From the NCBI RefSeq assembly GCF_003268005.1, contig NZ_CP014213.1, positions 1,860,001 through 1,924,000 on the forward strand: DNA of 64,000 nucleotides. Direction: 5' to 3'. Made by a program: the position numbers and the translations under genes. The notes under the pieces were generated by a model. The model searched no databases. It was not told the origin of the DNA and saw only the letters and a program-made list of their open reading frames with translations. Each line of letters starts with the position of its first letter. Position 1 is the stretch's first letter. Shown here one piece after another: positions 9,375 through 18,660 of the stretch. Source of the DNA: Methanosphaera sp. BMS (GTDB taxonomy: Archaea > Methanobacteriota > Methanobacteria > Methanobacteriales > Methanobacteriaceae).

Positions 9375-10007
9375 TTAATCATCATAGTATAAATTCATTT
9401 TTAATATCTTGTTAATTTTATCTTCATCACACATTCCCTTACGTACAATAACGGGTTTATCTCCGGTTAAGTCTATGATAGTGGAATATGTATTGTCCTT
9501 GATAACTCCATTATCGATATATATTGATATGTCATCCCCGAGTTGCTTGATTATATCGGGTATATTGTTTGGAGTCATGCTATTTGATATGTTGGCACTT
9601 GTGGTTGTTATCGGAAAATTCTTGGTTAACAAGTATGATATCCTATTGTCAGGTATTCTAACACCGATTATATCTGAATTGGATGTCAATAATTGTGAGA
9701 CATTTTCTTTCTTTCTAAATAGCAGGGTATAGAATCCCGGCAGTAATGATTTGGCAATTTTTCTTTGAATGTGATTTATATCCGCGACAAGCTCCAATTG
9801 TTTAAAGTCATGCACACATACTGATAATGGTTTTTCATGACTTCTGTTTTTTACATCAAATACCTTGTTGATGGCATTTGAACTATGTATGTTGGATGCT
9901 ATGCCATAAATGGTGTCTGTTGGATATACAACCAGATTATCATTGGACAATTCGTTTATGATTGATTTTATATCATCACTTGTAGGATTTTTAATTATTT
10001 TCATCAT
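9375..10007 (-). CDS. L-threonylcarbamoyladenylate synthase (Sua5/YrdC family)
   Basis: The 210-residue product is a single YrdC domain: VYPTDTIYGIASN near residues 32-44, KNRSHEKPLSV near 63-73, GVRIPDN at mid-protein and TTSANISNS near 136-144. These motifs bind threonine, bicarbonate and ATP. The enzyme makes threonylcarbamoyl-AMP for t6A modification of ANN-decoding tRNAs. It lacks the extra C-terminal Sua5 domain, so it is the short YrdC form. ATG codons at 10007 and 10004 are both possible starts. It diverges from the phosphatidyltransferase gene across 74 bp. Confidence 0.88.
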   Translation of the reverse strand: MMKIIKNPTSDDIKSIINELSNDNLVVYPTDTIYGIASNIHSSNAINKVFDVKNRSHEKPLSVCVHDFKQLELVADINHIQRKIAKSLLPGFYTLLFRKKENVSQLLTSNSDIIGVRIPDNRISYLLTKNFPITTTSANISNSMTPNNIPDIIKQLGDDISIYIDNGVIKDNTYSTIIDLTGDKPVIVRKGMCDEDKINKILKMNLYYDD

Positions 10008-10081
10008 ATCAAGTCAAATTTTTGGATTGTAAAGAAATGTTATAATAATTATTATATAGCTTTAGTTATAAATAGAATATT

Positions 10082-10657
10082 ATGCTGAATGATAAATTAA
10101 GACCAAAAACTAATAAAATTACTGGTGAAATTGGCCAGAAAATAGACATCGATCCAAACATCGTAACGATTATAGGATTACTTATCAGTATATTTGCTGG
10201 TGTATTATATGCATCAGGTAATTTAGGGGCAGGGGCTTTATTTATAATCATTAGTGGATTTTGTGATGTTATTGATGGAGCTATAGCTCGTTCACACAAT
10301 CGTAGGACAAAGTTCGGTGGATTTTTAGATTCAGTATGTGATCGTTTTGCCGATGCGGCAATAATAATAGGTATCATCTACAGTGGATATGTGGATCCGG
10401 TCTTAGGTGCACTTGCAATACATGCATCATTGACCGTTAGTTATATCCGTTCACGTGCCGAAAGTGAGGGATTAAACTGTACTGTAGGTATAGCTGAAAG
10501 AGCTGAAAGATTACTTATTATAATCGTAGGTTCATTTATAGCTGCAATACTTGGCGGATCACATAATGTTATGGCAATAACCATTGGACTATTAACTGTA
10601 TTAAGTTACATAACTGTATTCCAAAGAGTTAATTATGTATGGAACGAGTTAAACTAG
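10082..10657 (+). CDS. CDP-alcohol phosphatidyltransferase, probably archaetidylinositol phosphate synthase
   Basis: The 191-residue membrane protein carries the diagnostic motif of the family in the form D-V-I-D-G-A-I-A-R-x8-G-G-F-L-D-S-V-C-D-R, at about residues 60-86. It has some five hydrophobic helices. The family moves a phospho-alcohol head group from or to a CDP-activated lipid. In Methanobacteriales the closest role is archaetidylinositol phosphate synthase, and the length fits. The specific substrate is inferred from taxonomy, not from sequence. A tight hairpin at 10709-10728 may end the transcript. Confidence 0.82.
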   Translation: MLNDKLRPKTNKITGEIGQKIDIDPNIVTIIGLLISIFAGVLYASGNLGAGALFIIISGFCDVIDGAIARSHNRRTKFGGFLDSVCDRFADAAIIIGIIYSGYVDPVLGALAIHASLTVSYIRSRAESEGLNCTVGIAERAERLLIIIVGSFIAAILGGSHNVMAITIGLLTVLSYITVFQRVNYVWNELN

Positions 10658-10708
10658 CTATTCATCAATTTAATTTTTTTGAACTTTGCTAATAACATAA
10701 ATAATCAC

Positions 10709-10728
10709 GATAAAAAGATTTTTTTATC
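10709..10728 (+). terminator. AT-rich hairpin after phosphatidyltransferase gene
   Basis: GATAAAAA (10709-10716) pairs perfectly with TTTTTATC (10721-10728) around a GATT loop, 51 nt after the stop at 10657. It could help end transcription, although archaeal termination needs mainly T-runs. Confidence 0.4.
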
Positions 10729-10873
10729 ATTAACCCCCTAATTTTTTTAATTCAATTATTTTTACATCATATATTCTTTCAAGGAAATTCATATTTAATA
10801 TTTATAAACAATTTTAAGTATTTTATTGATAAATAAGTAATATAACAAGAAGCATATTTTGAAAGTGGAAAGT

Positions 10874-12109
10874 ATGAAGTTATATAATACCGTTATTGTT
10901 GGAGGAGGTGCCAGTGGCATTCTGGCCGCCATTTATTTAAATGATTCAAATAGCATTCTCCTGGAAAAAAACAATATTCTAGCTAAAAAGATGTTAATTA
11001 CCGGTGGTGGTCGTTGTAATATAACAAATAATGCCTCATTTAATGAGTACATGAAATGTTATTATAATTCTGGTAATTATTACAGGCAAGCATTTACAAA
11101 CTTCTTTAACAAGGATATCATCCGTTTACTTGAAGAAAACAATTGTAAGACAAAGGTTGAAGAGGATAACAAGGTATTTCCTGTTAGCGATAGTTCCAAG
11201 ACTGTAGTAAATACCCTGATTGACGTACTTAAAAAGTCAAATACAAAGTTCCAAGTAAATTGCAGGGTAACGGAGATTAATAAAATAGATGAACATTTTA
11301 TCATAAATTATAACGGCAAGAAAATTAAGTCAAGAAACGTCATATTATCAACCGGAAGCAGCAGCTTTCCAAGTACCGGCTCAAACGGTGACGGATACCT
11401 GTTTGCAGAGAAATTGGGTCATGATATTCCTGACACCATGGGTGGATTATGTCCAATTGAAATAGAAGAAAAATGGATTAATAAACTTCAAGGGATCACA
11501 GTGGATGTTGATATTGAGATAAAGGCCGACAATAAACGCATAGTAAAGGATCATGCTTCATTGTTATTTACACATAAAGGACTTAGCGGCCATACGATAC
11601 TTGACAACAGTATGAAGATTGAAAGCAGCCTCAGAAAGAATAAGAAGTTAATGATATTCATAGATTTGGCTAAGGACTACAGCTATGAACAGCTCGACAA
11701 GACACTGCAGGATGACTTTAAAAACAATCCTAAGAAGCATTTGAAGGGTTATTTGCATAAATATCTTCCAAAGAACATGACCAGCGTATTCATGGATGCC
11801 ATTAATATTGAGGACAAGACACTGAATCAAACTACAAAACAGGACCGGATAGTTTTACGGGACAATCTCAAGAAGTTAAAGTTAAACATCAAAAGAGTGT
11901 GTTCGGATGAGGCCATTGTGGAAAACAGTGGCATCAGACAAAAAGAAGTTGATCCCAATACATGTGAATCAAAAATCGTGCCTGGATTGTATATTACAGG
12001 AGAATTGATTGAAGGATGTGGAATATGTGGGGGATTCAATCTTCAGAAAGCATTTTCAACAGGTGTATTGGCGGCTTGCAGTATTAATGGGAGATATTTA
12101 GATGATTAG
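10874..12109 (+). CDS. BaiN/HI0933-like FAD-dependent oxidoreductase
   Basis: I choose the ATG at 10874 because the FAD-binding strand follows at once (YNTVIVGGGASGILAAIYL); an in-frame TTG lies 15 nt upstream. The product is 411 residues, the usual size. The family mark GGGRCNITNN lies near residues 43-52, and STGSSSFPSTGSNGDGY near 160 and a C-terminal CGICGGFNLQKAFSTG complete the HI0933-like pattern. The enzyme would be a cytoplasmic NAD(P)/FAD oxidoreductase of uncertain physiological substrate. It overlaps the next gene by 8 nt, so the two are probably translated together. Confidence 0.85.
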   Translation: MKLYNTVIVGGGASGILAAIYLNDSNSILLEKNNILAKKMLITGGGRCNITNNASFNEYMKCYYNSGNYYRQAFTNFFNKDIIRLLEENNCKTKVEEDNKVFPVSDSSKTVVNTLIDVLKKSNTKFQVNCRVTEINKIDEHFIINYNGKKIKSRNVILSTGSSSFPSTGSNGDGYLFAEKLGHDIPDTMGGLCPIEIEEKWINKLQGITVDVDIEIKADNKRIVKDHASLLFTHKGLSGHTILDNSMKIESSLRKNKKLMIFIDLAKDYSYEQLDKTLQDDFKNNPKKHLKGYLHKYLPKNMTSVFMDAINIEDKTLNQTTKQDRIVLRDNLKKLKLNIKRVCSDEAIVENSGIRQKEVDPNTCESKIVPGLYITGELIEGCGICGGFNLQKAFSTGVLAACSINGRYLDD

Positions 12110-12602
12110 TATAAGTTACGATAGAAGACAGTACCAGGAGGATATGATTGACAACATTGAAAGCTTTGACAATGTGGTCGAACTGGGTTGTCATGTAGGT
12201 ACATCCACCAAGATAATATCCAGATTATGTCAGGATGCGACTGTATACGCCTTTGACAACAGCCCGGAAAGTGTGGATGCCATGAATAATCTTGGAATTG
12301 AATATAAAAATATCATATTTGAATGTATGGATGTTAGGGATAAAGATGTTTTGTACGACTTTGCTAAATCACATACTGATATTGACGTATTATGTATTGA
12401 TTTAGGCGGAGGTTATCATCCTGATACTGTTTTTAAGGTATTTTATTTATGGTCTTCATTTTTAAAGCCAAAAGTTACATTGATTAGAAATAGAGGATTG
12501 GCTGATTTTGTAAATTCATCAAAAAGCATTGAAAAGATTTTCTCTAGTGATGGATATCTATCTTCATGTGCATATGATGTCATACCGGATGAACTTAAAT
12601 AA
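12102..12602 (+). CDS. Class I SAM-dependent methyltransferase-like protein
   Basis: The 166-residue protein has a Rossmann methyltransferase core: motif I NVVELGCHVGTSTKII near residues 24-39, an acidic strand end VYAFDNSPESVDAM near 50-63, and DVLCIDLGGGYHPD near 97-110. The substrate is not evident; the small size and DLGGG motif resemble archaeal nucleic-acid or small-molecule methyltransferases. It overlaps the flavoprotein gene by 8 nt (start inside the preceding stop region), which supports a two-gene operon. Confidence 0.7.
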   Translation: MISISYDRRQYQEDMIDNIESFDNVVELGCHVGTSTKIISRLCQDATVYAFDNSPESVDAMNNLGIEYKNIIFECMDVRDKDVLYDFAKSHTDIDVLCIDLGGGYHPDTVFKVFYLWSSFLKPKVTLIRNRGLADFVNSSKSIEKIFSSDGYLSSCAYDVIPDELK

Positions 12603-12765
12603 TACAAAAATAGAATTATAAGCGTTTTGATTATAAATTTTTTAAAAAAAATAAATTTAAATGTACATCTTCAAAATAACAACGTTATAATAATCATTTT
12701 ATAATACAAAATACAAAGATAAGAGTAAGATAAATAATTATTCAAAAAAATAATGAAGGGATAAT

Positions 12766-13560
12766 ATGATTGGAAAAAAAATAAGAATTGAAAGAATAAT
12801 AAACAGAAAAACAGGAAAATGCGTAATAGCACCAATGGATCATGGAATAAGTGGTGGACCAATACCAGGAATCATCAACATGACAGAAACAATCGACTCC
12901 GTGGCAAGCGGAGGAGCAAATGCAGTACTAATGCATAAAGGTATGGTAATTAACGGCCACCATGGCTACGGTACAGACATCGGATTAATAATACACCTAT
13001 CAGCAAGTACCGACTTAAGTGTCGACCCATTCCACAAAGTACAAGTAACAAGTGTGGAAAAAGCATTGAAACTCGGGGCAGACGCCGTAAGTGTACATGT
13101 AAACATTGGAAGCGAAAAAGAACCGGAAATGTTACACAACACGGGTAAAATAGCAGAAACATGTGCAGAATGGGGAATGCCCCTATTAGCAATGATGTAC
13201 CCACGTGGACCAAAAATCGATAACGAACACGACCCTGAAGTCGTAAAACTGGCAGCACGTGTAGGAGCAGAACTAGGTGCAGACATTGTAAAGACCAACT
13301 ATACCGGAGATCCTGATTCATTCAAAGAAGTAGTGGACGGTTGTCCAGTACCGGTCATAATAGCAGGCGGACCAAAAATAGAAACCGAAAGACAACTGTT
13401 TGAAATGGTATACGATGCAATAAACGTTGGAGGAGCAGGAGTAGCATTCGGAAGAAACATATTCCAGGCAAAAGATCCTGCAAAAATGACACGTGCACTG
13501 GTAGGAGTTGTACATGAAAAAATGACTCCTGATGAAGCATTGGAAATCCTAAAAGAATAA
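12766..13560 (+). CDS. 2-amino-3,7-dideoxy-D-threo-hept-6-ulosonate (ADH) synthase
   Basis: The 264-residue protein is a DhnA/class I aldolase-type TIM barrel. [14 protein letters not shown] lies near residues 19-32, the likely Schiff-base lysine is K176 in [11 protein letters not shown], and the phosphate-binding end is VIIAGGPK followed by [13 protein letters not shown]. In archaea lacking the usual DAHP route this enzyme condenses 6-deoxy-5-ketofructose 1-phosphate with aspartate semialdehyde. That role is favoured over fructose-bisphosphate aldolase because 3-dehydroquinate synthase II follows 13 nt later. Codons are more GC-rich than in neighbouring accessory regions, typical of a highly expressed core gene. 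Confidence 0.9.
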   Translation: MIGKKIRIERIINRKTGKCVIAPMDHGISGGPIPGIINMTETIDSVASGGANAVLMHKGMVINGHHGYGTDIGLIIHLSASTDLSVDPFHKVQVTSVEKALKLGADAVSVHVNIGSEKEPEMLHNTGKIAETCAEWGMPLLAMMYPRGPKIDNEHDPEVVKLAARVGAELGADIVKTNYTGDPDSFKEVVDGCPVPVIIAGGPKIETERQLFEMVYDAINVGGAGVAFGRNIFQAKDPAKMTRALVGVVHEKMTPDEALEILKE

Positions 13561-13573
13561 CAAGGGTGTAATC

Positions 13574-14653
13574 ATGAAATTTGCATGGGTAAGACCAAAC
13601 GGTACCTGGAATGAACGTAAAGAAGCCATTGTAAGCGCACTTGAATCAGGCTTTGACCATATACTGGACTTTGATAATGCAGAAACAATCAAGGAACTGG
13701 GCGATATCAAAATAGTATCAAATAATGAAGATTCCGACATATTACTATTAGGCTTTGAAGAAAAAATCACAGTAGATGACGTTAAAAAGGCAATAGACAA
13801 AGATAAAAAAGTAGCGGCCTATATTGAAATCAACAACAAAGAAGACGAACTCCTGGTTTCCCAGTTAGGTACAATAGCAGATTATGTTATACTAAAAGGT
13901 AAAAACTGGAAAGTGATACCACTAGAAAACATCATAGCAAGCTTGCAGAAACGCACATCAAAGATAATGGTAGACGTTACCACATATGAAGAAGCAAAAC
14001 TGGCACTTGAGACAATGGAACATGGATCAGATGGTGTTTTAATCTCATCAAACGATGGAAATGCCATAAGAAAACTAGGTCAACTGATAGAAAAGTCATC
14101 AACTGAAAACTATGAACTGAAAGAGGCCACAGTTACAGAGGTAAAATCCCTTGGATTGGGAGACCGTGTATGTGTAGATACATGTTCCATGATGGAAGTG
14201 GGTGAAGGAATGCTAATCGGTTCATTCTCAACCGGATTATTCCTGGTACACAGCGAATCATTAGAAAGTGAATATGTGGCAAGCCGCCCATTTAGAGTCA
14301 ACGCCGGACCGGTACACGCATACATTATGACTCCGGGAAACAAGACAAGATACTTGTCTGAAATTCAGGCAGGAGATGAAGTATTAACGGTAAACAGTGA
14401 AGGCGACACTAAAACCGCAATAGTGGGCAGAGTAAAGATTGAAAGAAGACCACTCATATTAATCGAAGCGGAATATGAAGGTCAAAAAATAAGAACACTT
14501 CTACAGAATGCAGAGACAATCAGACTAGTAAGCGATAAAAAAGAAGCCGTATCCGTTGTCGACATCAAAGTTGGAGACAAGATACTGGCATACTTCACTA
14601 CAGGTGCAAGACACTTTGGTATGGCCATCGAGGAACAGATTATTGAAAAATAA
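13574..14653 (+). CDS. 3-dehydroquinate synthase II (archaeal type)
   Basis: The 359-residue product begins [17 protein letters not shown], highly characteristic of the archaeal NAD-dependent dehydroquinate synthase. Other conserved stretches are [34 protein letters not shown] and [12 protein letters not shown] in the middle third. It oxidises and cyclises the product of ADH synthase to 3-dehydroquinate, entering the shikimate pathway. The gene starts 13 nt after ADH synthase with its own AAGGGTG ribosome site, so the two pathway-opening enzymes form an operon. This matches the order and roles known from Methanocaldococcus. Confidence 0.93.
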   Translation: MKFAWVRPNGTWNERKEAIVSALESGFDHILDFDNAETIKELGDIKIVSNNEDSDILLLGFEEKITVDDVKKAIDKDKKVAAYIEINNKEDELLVSQLGTIADYVILKGKNWKVIPLENIIASLQKRTSKIMVDVTTYEEAKLALETMEHGSDGVLISSNDGNAIRKLGQLIEKSSTENYELKEATVTEVKSLGLGDRVCVDTCSMMEVGEGMLIGSFSTGLFLVHSESLESEYVASRPFRVNAGPVHAYIMTPGNKTRYLSEIQAGDEVLTVNSEGDTKTAIVGRVKIERRPLILIEAEYEGQKIRTLLQNAETIRLVSDKKEAVSVVDIKVGDKILAYFTTGARHFGMAIEEQIIEK

Positions 14654-15012
14654 TATTTTCAATTCCCTTCATTAAACAGTTAACCTCCCCGTTATAAATT
14701 TTTTTTAAATATAAACATGTAGCAATTCCGTTTCATGCTTTTTAAACGTTAATTTACTAATACTGCATTTTTACTTTTATCTAAAATATGCAGTTAATAC
14801 TATACACTCCACATAGCAATTTAATTGTCACACGTCCTCCTTAAAAATAAAAAAAATAGTCTCAAGGAAGGTTGTGTCATATCATCATAATTGTTGTACA
14901 CTCCCCGAATATTATGAGAACATATATCATAAATAAGTATTATAACTTACTAAAAGATATATAGAATAATTGAAAAGACATTTATAGAATAAATGGTTAT
15001 GTGTGAATTATT
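14654..15012. other. 359-bp intergenic region with a long hairpin
   Basis: No coding sequence is seen. T-runs at about 14698-14707 probably end the shikimate transcript. A stem-loop at 14762-14794 pairs ACTGCAT with ATGCAGT, and the inner TTTTA with TAAAA, around an 8-nt loop. The rest is AT-rich promoter-like DNA upstream of the cysteine-cluster gene. Confidence 0.45.
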
Positions 15013-15579
15013 ATGATGATTACTGCTGATGAAATGAAAAAGACCATGGAAGAAATCTATGAAAGACTTGATAAGGTTTCACCGGTAGACTTTGACTGTG
15101 GAAATCTATGTGGAGAAATATGCTGCGTCTATGACAAGAATCAGGATGCAACGGAAGAATTAATGTTATATCTCATGCCAGGGGAAGAGTTGATGTATGA
15201 GGATAGTGACTACTTTGAACTATATACCATAGGTGCAAATGCCTCCGATTACCCGGACAACTGGGAGGATACCCTATTTATAGTAAAATGTACCGATCCG
15301 CCAAGGTGTGACCGTAAAATTAGGCCGATTCAATGCAGGACATTTCCACTGATACCCCACATATCCAGTGAGGATAAATTTCACCTGGTATTTGATGAAA
15401 GCGAGTATCCGTACGTATGCCCACTGGTAGAAAAGAAGATAAAACTAAATGACGACTTTGTAAACGAGACATACTCTGTGTGGAAGATGCTTCTTAATAA
15501 TCCAGTAGTATATGATCTTGTGAAGATGGATTCACGGCGTAGAAACGAGAAAAAGGTAGAATATGAAATTGTAAAATAG
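15013..15579 (+). CDS. YkgJ-like cysteine-cluster protein
   Basis: The 188-residue soluble protein has a cysteine pattern resembling YkgJ/CxxCxxCC-type putative metal-binding proteins: DCGNLCGEICCVY near residues 28-40, then CTDPPRCDRKIRPIQCRTFPL near 98-117 (C98, C104 and C113 by my count), and YPYVCPLV near 138. Such proteins are proposed to bind zinc or an iron-sulfur cluster; no enzymatic role is firmly known. ATG at 15013 or 15016 may be used. A 63-nt gap separates it from the nuclease gene. Confidence 0.68.
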   Translation: MMITADEMKKTMEEIYERLDKVSPVDFDCGNLCGEICCVYDKNQDATEELMLYLMPGEELMYEDSDYFELYTIGANASDYPDNWEDTLFIVKCTDPPRCDRKIRPIQCRTFPLIPHISSEDKFHLVFDESEYPYVCPLVEKKIKLNDDFVNETYSVWKMLLNNPVVYDLVKMDSRRRNEKKVEYEIVK

Positions 15580-15642
15580 GTAAAAAGTATAAATATAAAA
15601 AATCATCAATAATCATATGAATAAGCAATTGGGGAAATAATT

Positions 15643-16404
15643 ATGGTAAATTTAACTAAAAAGATAACATGTCTTATGATAATACTTATATCATTCATGT
15701 TTATATCTGCCACTTCGGCATATACAGGTACGGGTTTTAGTCATGACATACCTGATAATTACTACGGTTCATTTTCCACGGAGGACATATTGAACAAATA
15801 CAACAACACATACCTGACAAGTGAAAAAAGAAGTGTATGTACACAGGTAGTCGATGGAGACACGATATACTTGGCAAATGGAGAAAAGGTGAGACTTGTT
15901 GGTGTAAACACCCCTGAAAGAGGAGTTAAGGGTTATCAGGCCTCCAAGAATTTTGTTTCAAAGTTATGCTTGAACAAGGAGGTAGGCATAAACGTTGACG
16001 ACAGAAAATACCGGGACAAGTATGGCAGGACATTGGCCGTGGTAATAGTTGACGGTAAAAACCTTAATGAAATGCTTTTAAAGGAGCATCTGGCTGAAGT
16101 GATGTATATACCTCCAAGTGAGTTTACACCACAGAAATGGACTGATGGCGGTACTCAAACAGCCCAGATTACTGCTACAACACAGCCATCCCAACAATCA
16201 AACAATAATATACAATCAACTGCAAAAAAGCAGTCAACCTCAAGTGACACCTCATCATATATCGGAAATTCCAATTCATACAAGTTTCATAAAGCAGACT
16301 GTGAGGCTGTCTCAAAGATGAGCGAGAAAAACAAGGTCATCCTCAACTCAAGGGATGATGCGATAAACAGCGGTTACAAGCCATGTAAGATTTGTAACCC
16401 ATAA
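15643..16404 (+). CDS. Secreted thermonuclease-like protein with C-terminal metal-binding domain
   Basis: The 253-residue protein has a signal peptide (hydrophobic residues about 8-22, ending near TSA-Y). A staphylococcal-nuclease (SNase) domain spans about 64-155. R84 and E92 in VRLVGVNTPE, and R129 in YRDKYGRTLA, match the catalytic Arg/Glu/Arg set. A T/Q/N/S-rich linker at about 160-205 leads to a C-terminal FHKADCEAVSKM...GYKPCKICNP segment like the Ada zinc-binding fold. The protein is probably an extracellular or surface Ca-dependent nuclease, perhaps for nutrient recovery or DNA defence. The ATG follows a TTGGGGA site. Confidence 0.85.
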   Translation: MVNLTKKITCLMIILISFMFISATSAYTGTGFSHDIPDNYYGSFSTEDILNKYNNTYLTSEKRSVCTQVVDGDTIYLANGEKVRLVGVNTPERGVKGYQASKNFVSKLCLNKEVGINVDDRKYRDKYGRTLAVVIVDGKNLNEMLLKEHLAEVMYIPPSEFTPQKWTDGGTQTAQITATTQPSQQSNNNIQSTAKKQSTSSDTSSYIGNSNSYKFHKADCEAVSKMSEKNKVILNSRDDAINSGYKPCKICNP

Positions 16405-16662
16405 TTACCACTTTTTTTAAGATTTGAGAATAGAAAAAATTCATTTTTTGGGATAACCTCCCATGAATTTACAATGCAATGTGAGATAAAATTAGTCAGT
16501 TGTCTGTCCACAAAGCATGATTGGTTGAATAATATGAATAGGATATTTAGTTTGTTTTAAATCCCTGATTATCCCAATATAACTCAGAAGAAAAAAAGGA
16601 ATAATTGAAATTTGTTAATTTCAATGTTCTATTGCTTTTAATACATCAACAGGTCAAAATCC

Positions 16663-18660
16663 TTAATTACTTTCCATTTTATTATTTTCCTTAATGTTTT
16701 CTAAATTTGTTTTTAATATCTTGTAGATGTTTTCTGCACCCACAATTTCCTCATCAGGAACTATCCAATCTGAAGGATATAATATGAATGGTTCTGATTG
16801 GCTTCCTCCAACTCCTCCATGGCTTCCAACCAATTCTTCAAATGCACAAACCTCATCCTTTTCGGCATCATAAAAACTGTTGACTAAAATGTCTGGCGTG
16901 TATTTAAAGCGACTGCTTCTTTTTAAATGTTGAACTATGTTCTTTCCAAAGCCTTCAAGAGGATTTTCTCCTTCTATCTCATCGGTATCCAAGTAATATG
17001 TTCCGTTTTTAGCTATTGCCATGTCACCTTTTTCAGATGATTTGACTAAAATAAAGCCTATGTATTCATTATTGACGATTTCATGAATAAATTCTGGAAA
17101 CATTCTGTTTATTTCTTCATATGTTAGTCTATGACTCCATTGGGTTAGATAAATCATTGCAAGATTTCCTGATGCCAGAACAATGAGTTCTGATTCTGAT
17201 AGTTCCTTTTTTTCATCTTCCTTGCTTCTGTTTTTAATTTTTTCAATCTGATCCGAAAATGGAACGTAAACTTCGGCAAAATGGTCTTCATTTGAAGACA
17301 TCTTTGCATAGAGACTAATGTCTTGAGGAAGAAGGGATTTGACAAAGTCCTCAAAGGATTGTCCATATCTTTGTTTGAATGTTGCACCATTTGTTTGACC
17401 ATGATCAGATTGAATTACGAATTGATAATCCCTTGGAGAATAGTTGTTTCCATCCAATAAACGTTTTATCTGCCTATCCATTCCTTTAAGAGCATAGAAT
17501 GCATCCTCATCTCTTACCCCTGAATGGTGGGCAATTTCATCATAACCCAAATAAGTGGAATATGCCACGTCAATATCTCCAACCAGTATGTCTCCAATAA
17601 GTGTTTTAGTGTTGATTTCCCTCATAAATACGTTGGTTCCGGCTCTTGTTGGAATGTAAGTGATTCCACGTGAAATTCTTGGTTGGATGTTTAATATCTT
17701 ATGTTTAAGTTGGGAGTATATTTCATGAATCATATCTTCAATGACCAAGACAACTATACGTGCGAAATCGCTTGGATTTGAAAAAATTGAAAACCATGCC
17801 CCGTTATATAGTTTTCTCAAATCCGTTATTTTACTGAAAGTGAAAATCACATTGTCTGTATCACCTGAAAATAGATTGGATCTACTTGCTCCATTATCAA
17901 CAAGCAATCCATTTCCATCCGATATCCTATCTTCGAGTATTTTGACTTTTGTAACTCCTGAACATTGCATCATTTGATTGTCATTTTCTTTTTCAATCCA
18001 TCTGAAAGCTGTGATGTCCTCATTATTTCCATGAAGAATACCTGCTTGGCTGGCTCCTGTCTGTGAAGACAAATCCGTTTCCCATTTTTTAAGTGAATGA
18101 CTTTTATTGTCTATCATGGATTTAATGGTTGGCATATATCCATTGTCGATAGCCTCACATAAGACATCATATGCAAGACCATCTATTTCTACAATTATCA
18201 CTCCGGGATATTTTTTAACATCTTCCCCCCTTATTATTTGAGCTTCTCTTAATACTGCCTGGTAATATGCCCCATCATCATCCATCATCAATATGGTTGA
18301 TAAGATTACCGTTATTAGTGCTACAGTTAATGGTGCAAGAATTATTCCCCATCCAGTAATCTTCAAGCCAAAAAATGGTCCGAAAAAGGCAAATATCCCC
18401 CCATTTAAAATTAGAGACCCAATTCCAAAGGTCCAAACTAGAAATGGCATAAATACCTTTGTTATAATAGGCCATAATGCAGCGTTGAAGACACTTATGA
18501 AAAATATGAACAATACCACATTAAAAAGATTGCTGATGGTAAAATCCAACCCAAAACTAATTATATACAATCCGATTAAATTTGCAATAAAAAGTATCAG
18601 ATATCTTTTGAGTGATAGTCCCGGTGTTTTTTTAAGTTCTTCAATATTTCTCCTATTCAT
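16663..18660 (-). CDS. Membrane-anchored type I phosphodiesterase/phosphatase with holin-like N-terminus
   Basis: The 665-residue protein has two parts. Residues 1-130 form four hydrophobic helices like the phage-holin_4_2 membrane family. Residues about 150-640 form an alkaline-phosphatase-fold domain: GVIIVEIDGLAYDVL supplies the first metal-binding Asp, QTGASQAGILHG the nucleophile region (Thr or Ser), and VAYSTYLGYDEIAHHSG, VIQSDHGQTNG and LVGSHGGVGGSQSEPF further metal ligands. It should hydrolyse phosphodiester or phosphomonoester substrates at the membrane; which ones is unknown. The ATG follows GGGGATAGG. It stands alone and converges on the nuclease gene. Confidence 0.8.
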   Translation of the reverse strand: MNRRNIEELKKTPGLSLKRYLILFIANLIGLYIISFGLDFTISNLFNVVLFIFFISVFNAALWPIITKVFMPFLVWTFGIGSLILNGGIFAFFGPFFGLKITGWGIILAPLTVALITVILSTILMMDDDGAYYQAVLREAQIIRGEDVKKYPGVIIVEIDGLAYDVLCEAIDNGYMPTIKSMIDNKSHSLKKWETDLSSQTGASQAGILHGNNEDITAFRWIEKENDNQMMQCSGVTKVKILEDRISDGNGLLVDNGASRSNLFSGDTDNVIFTFSKITDLRKLYNGAWFSIFSNPSDFARIVVLVIEDMIHEIYSQLKHKILNIQPRISRGITYIPTRAGTNVFMREINTKTLIGDILVGDIDVAYSTYLGYDEIAHHSGVRDEDAFYALKGMDRQIKRLLDGNNYSPRDYQFVIQSDHGQTNGATFKQRYGQSFEDFVKSLLPQDISLYAKMSSNEDHFAEVYVPFSDQIEKIKNRSKEDEKKELSESELIVLASGNLAMIYLTQWSHRLTYEEINRMFPEFIHEIVNNEYIGFILVKSSEKGDMAIAKNGTYYLDTDEIEGENPLEGFGKNIVQHLKRSSRFKYTPDILVNSFYDAEKDEVCAFEELVGSHGGVGGSQSEPFILYPSDWIVPDEEIVGAENIYKILKTNLENIKENNKMESN

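Noticed and set aside
12766-13560. Fructose-bisphosphate aldolase as the function of the aldolase-type gene
   Set aside because: The immediate partner is 3-dehydroquinate synthase II, and the sequence matches the ADH synthase type.
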